A stretch of DNA of 7,491 nt, taken from Verrucomicrobiota bacterium (GTDB taxonomy: Bacteria; Verrucomicrobiota; Kiritimatiellia; JAAZAB01). How positions within the stretch are numbered: the first letter of the stretch is position 1; every line of letters begins with the position of its first letter. The stretch lies in contig JAHIMN010000087.1 of assembly GCA_018896395.1 (NCBI GenBank), positions 1 through 7,491 of the forward strand. Direction: 5' to 3'. The translations under genes and the position numbers were made by a program. A model generated the notes under the pieces. It was not told where the DNA came from and made no database searches. It saw nothing but the letters and a program-made list of their open reading frames with translations. Shown here piece after piece: positions 6,152-7,491 of the stretch.

Positions 6152-6586
6152 ATGTTTAGGCACGGATGTATCATGAACCCAATTAGCAAATACAAGCAGG
6201 GCGGGAAAATGAGCGGAGGAGCATTTACCTTGGTGGAAGTGTTAGTTGCCACGGCCTTATTGATCATGGCGCTGGCCTTGTTCCTGGGAACCTTTGTCTC
6301 GGCCAAACGGTCGGCCGTGATTTCCGATAACCGCATGGAGGCCATTCAGAACGCTCGAACGGTGCTGGAAAGCCTGTTGCCCTATACGTATGGCGCCACT
6401 CAATTGAACAATGGATGGCATTCGACCAGCGTGTCCGGCGTGTCATATGTTGTCGCCACCGTGACCCAGAATCCGGGCATCGTTGTCAAAAACATTTATT
6501 TGACCAATCGTTGGATCAATCCCGGCAGTGGGATCACCTCCACCGTCAGTCTGGCGGGATCGGTCAGTTCGGAGTTGCACCCGTGA
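6152..6586 (+). CDS. Prepilin-like protein, PilV/GspI type minor (pseudo)pilin
   Basis: 144 residues if begun at ATG 6152. The prepilin signal is SGGA-FTLVEVLVATALL: Phe25 would be residue +1 and Glu29 the conserved Glu5, followed by a hydrophobic helix to about 47. The residue before the cut is Ala24, not the usual Gly, although Gly22-Gly23 come just before. The later part is a small variable domain rich in Ser, Thr and Val, as in minor pilins. The start is open: ATG 6152 (GGGA at 6144-6147), ATG 6173 (GGA at 6164-6166) and ATG 6209 (AGGG at 6198-6201) are all in frame. The last would give a leader with no positive charge, so 6152 or 6173 is preferred. After cleavage by a prepilin peptidase the protein would join a pilus or pseudopilus tip in the inner membrane. 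It overlaps the next gene by four bases, and being first of three it matches the position of GspI or PilV. Confidence 0.85.
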   Translation: MFRHGCIMNPISKYKQGGKMSGGAFTLVEVLVATALLIMALALFLGTFVSAKRSAVISDNRMEAIQNARTVLESLLPYTYGATQLNNGWHSTSVSGVSYVVATVTQNPGIVVKNIYLTNRWINPGSGITSTVSLAGSVSSELHP

Positions 6587-7185
6587 AACAGTCTTCTCAT
6601 ATTTCAAGTAAGGGCTTCACGCTCGTCGAGTTGATGATCGCGACGGCTATGTTCGGCATGACCATGGGTGGCGCTATCGGCGTGTACGTCATGTGCCAGA
6701 AGCTGTGGCATGCCACCTCGTTAGGCATGACGACCAGTCGTGACGGCAATATGGCCCTGTCGCGTCTGGTTTATGGGGTGGGATCCAACAACGGACTGCG
6801 GACGGCCTCAAGCATCAGTGTTGCTAATGATATGAGAGGAATGTGGACGGGTACTGGCCATGTTTATCCTCCAGCGCCCGGCGACCCCGCGCATTTCCTG
6901 AATCCCGGCTTGCCCGATGGCAGCTGGCGCATGACCTGTTCTAATGCCTTTGACGGGGAACGCTGGATTGACTTCAACAAACAGGCCAGCAATATTGTCT
7001 TATGGATTGAAGAACCACCGTCCGCCCCCCATCGAGAGACCCGACAGTTGATCTGTAATTATGTGTCCGATGCCGTCGTCTCAACCAATGCGTCTGGGGT
7101 GAGCATTCAATTGACCATTCTCCGGCGAAAAGGCCGATACACCTCGACCAACCAGATTGGCACATTTGTAAAGAGGCGCAATTAG
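6583..7185 (+). CDS. Prepilin-like protein, PilW/GspJ type minor (pseudo)pilin
   Basis: 200 residues from GTG 6583, which overlaps the stop of the previous gene as GTGA (6583-6586), typical of coupled translation. GGAG at 6571-6574 lies 8 bases before it. A longer reading from 6415 exists but would bury the signal, so it is rejected. The leader MKQSSHISSKG ends at Gly11; Phe12 is +1 and Glu16 the conserved Glu5 in GFTLVELMIATAMFGM, followed by a membrane helix to about residue 35. The remaining 165 residues form a globular part with several Trp and a Cys at 123-ish in RMTCSNAF. Size and place between a GspI/PilV-like and a GspK/PilX-like gene favour a GspJ/PilW role in the tip complex that primes filament assembly. 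The C-terminal domain itself is not recognisable to me. Confidence 0.87.
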   Translation: MKQSSHISSKGFTLVELMIATAMFGMTMGGAIGVYVMCQKLWHATSLGMTTSRDGNMALSRLVYGVGSNNGLRTASSISVANDMRGMWTGTGHVYPPAPGDPAHFLNPGLPDGSWRMTCSNAFDGERWIDFNKQASNIVLWIEEPPSAPHRETRQLICNYVSDAVVSTNASGVSIQLTILRRKGRYTSTNQIGTFVKRRN

Positions 7186-7196
7186 AGAGGCGCGCC

Positions 7197-7491
7197 ATGA
7201 AAACCAACAATAATTCCGGTGTGATTCTGGTTGCCGTGGTCTGCTTCACGGCCATTACCGCTATTCTGGCCTTGGGCCTGTTGAGCGAAAGCGGCTCCCA
7301 GTTAAAGCTGGCTGACCGGCAGGTCCGTCTGGAACAGGCTTTTTACGTGGCCGAAGGCGGCGCGGAGCGGGCCGTGTCATGCATCGCGAACAGCGGAGGA
7401 AATCCTCCTGGCGTCATTACGGGCGCCATCGGCAACGGGACCTATAACGTCGCGATCAATCAACTCGGCGGCGGCGGCCAGACCTGGTACA
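7197..7491 (+). CDS. PilX/GspK-like minor pilin (3' end beyond window)
   Basis: 98 codons are visible from ATG 7197 and the frame is open at the right edge. GAGAGG at 7185-7190 overlaps the stop of the previous gene and lies 6 bases before the ATG, so the three genes form one operon. The N-terminus MKTNNNSG is followed by a hydrophobic helix (about 9-29). There is no FTLVE motif and no Glu5: after Gly8 the sequence is VILVAVV. This is usual in PilX and GspK families. The segment QAFYVAEGGAERA at 47-59 matches the conserved AFxxAExGxxxA block that follows the helix in PilX-type proteins. GspK-like subunits sit at the pseudopilus tip and lack Glu5 because no subunit precedes them. Assignment to GspK or PilX cannot be settled from this part. 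Confidence 0.82.
   Translation, partial: MKTNNNSGVILVAVVCFTAITAILALGLLSESGSQLKLADRQVRLEQAFYVAEGGAERAVSCIANSGGNPPGVITGAIGNGTYNVAINQLGGGGQTWY

Noticed and set aside
5895..6163. Short open frames on both strands in the gap before the pilin-type genes
   Set aside because: Composition is unlike a protein, no family motif is seen, and they span the likely promoter region.
6415..6582. Longer N-terminal reading of the second prepilin gene
   Set aside because: It would overlap the first prepilin gene extensively and bury the prepilin leader. GTG at 6583 has a ribosome site and the classic GTGA overlap.
1..7491. CRISPR array, tRNA or rRNA genes, insertion sequence, integrase or phage genes
   Set aside because: No regularly spaced direct repeats, no cloverleaf or rRNA-like stretch, and no transposase, integrase or phage motif was seen on either strand.

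Overview
The window is ordinary double-stranded bacterial chromosome with standard code, ATG/GTG starts, Shine-Dalgarno sites and fairly high GC in the genes. The gene mix is a SWIM-zinc-finger SNF2 ATPase, prepilin-like proteins with an FTLVE motif, a lone STAS protein, and AT-rich intergenic repeats built from a 9-bp GATTACACT/GGATTACAC-type unit. This would suit an environmental bacterium of the PVC group (Kiritimatiellota, Lentisphaerota or Verrucomicrobiota). That assignment is an inference from general impression, and no taxonomic marker gene is present.

Layout. Positions 1-580 (minus strand) hold the N-terminal part of a lipoprotein-type alpha/beta hydrolase that runs off the left edge. 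The gap at 581-944 holds a candidate promoter for that gene and a short remnant of a ComM/YifB-type AAA+ ATPase gene, cut off just before its Walker B motif. A full-length 1067-residue SWIM-SNF2 ATPase follows at 945-4148. The gap at 4149-4427 is mostly repeat DNA: a pair of 27-bp inverted arms about 106 bp apart, and a second smaller inverted pair from the same repeat family. Position 4428 starts an exported protein of unknown function with two small beta-rich segments that loosely recall PilP/GspC domains. A STAS-domain protein (5493-5861) comes next.

After a 290-bp AT-rich gap, a cluster of three type IV pilus or type II secretion minor prepilin-like genes begins (6152-6586, 6583-7185, 7197 to the right edge). 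The first two overlap by four bases and the third follows after 11 bases, so they form one operon. Their order and features match GspI-GspJ-GspK or PilV-PilW-PilX. A candidate sigma-54 promoter with exact -24/-12 spacing lies just upstream, and a 6-bp dyad with arms two helical turns apart lies about 75 bases before the predicted start of transcription.

Functional picture. The right third is best read as the start of a surface-filament or secretion operon, probably under activator-dependent sigma-54 control. The exported protein at 4428 and the STAS protein could be accessory or regulatory parts of that system, but this rests on neighbourhood only. The SNF2 ATPase and the hydrolase have no visible link to it. 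I see no tRNA, rRNA, CRISPR array, transposase or integrase. I did not find a clearly new multi-gene system. The most unusual items are the ComM remnant, the inverted-repeat element and the sigma-54/dyad control region.
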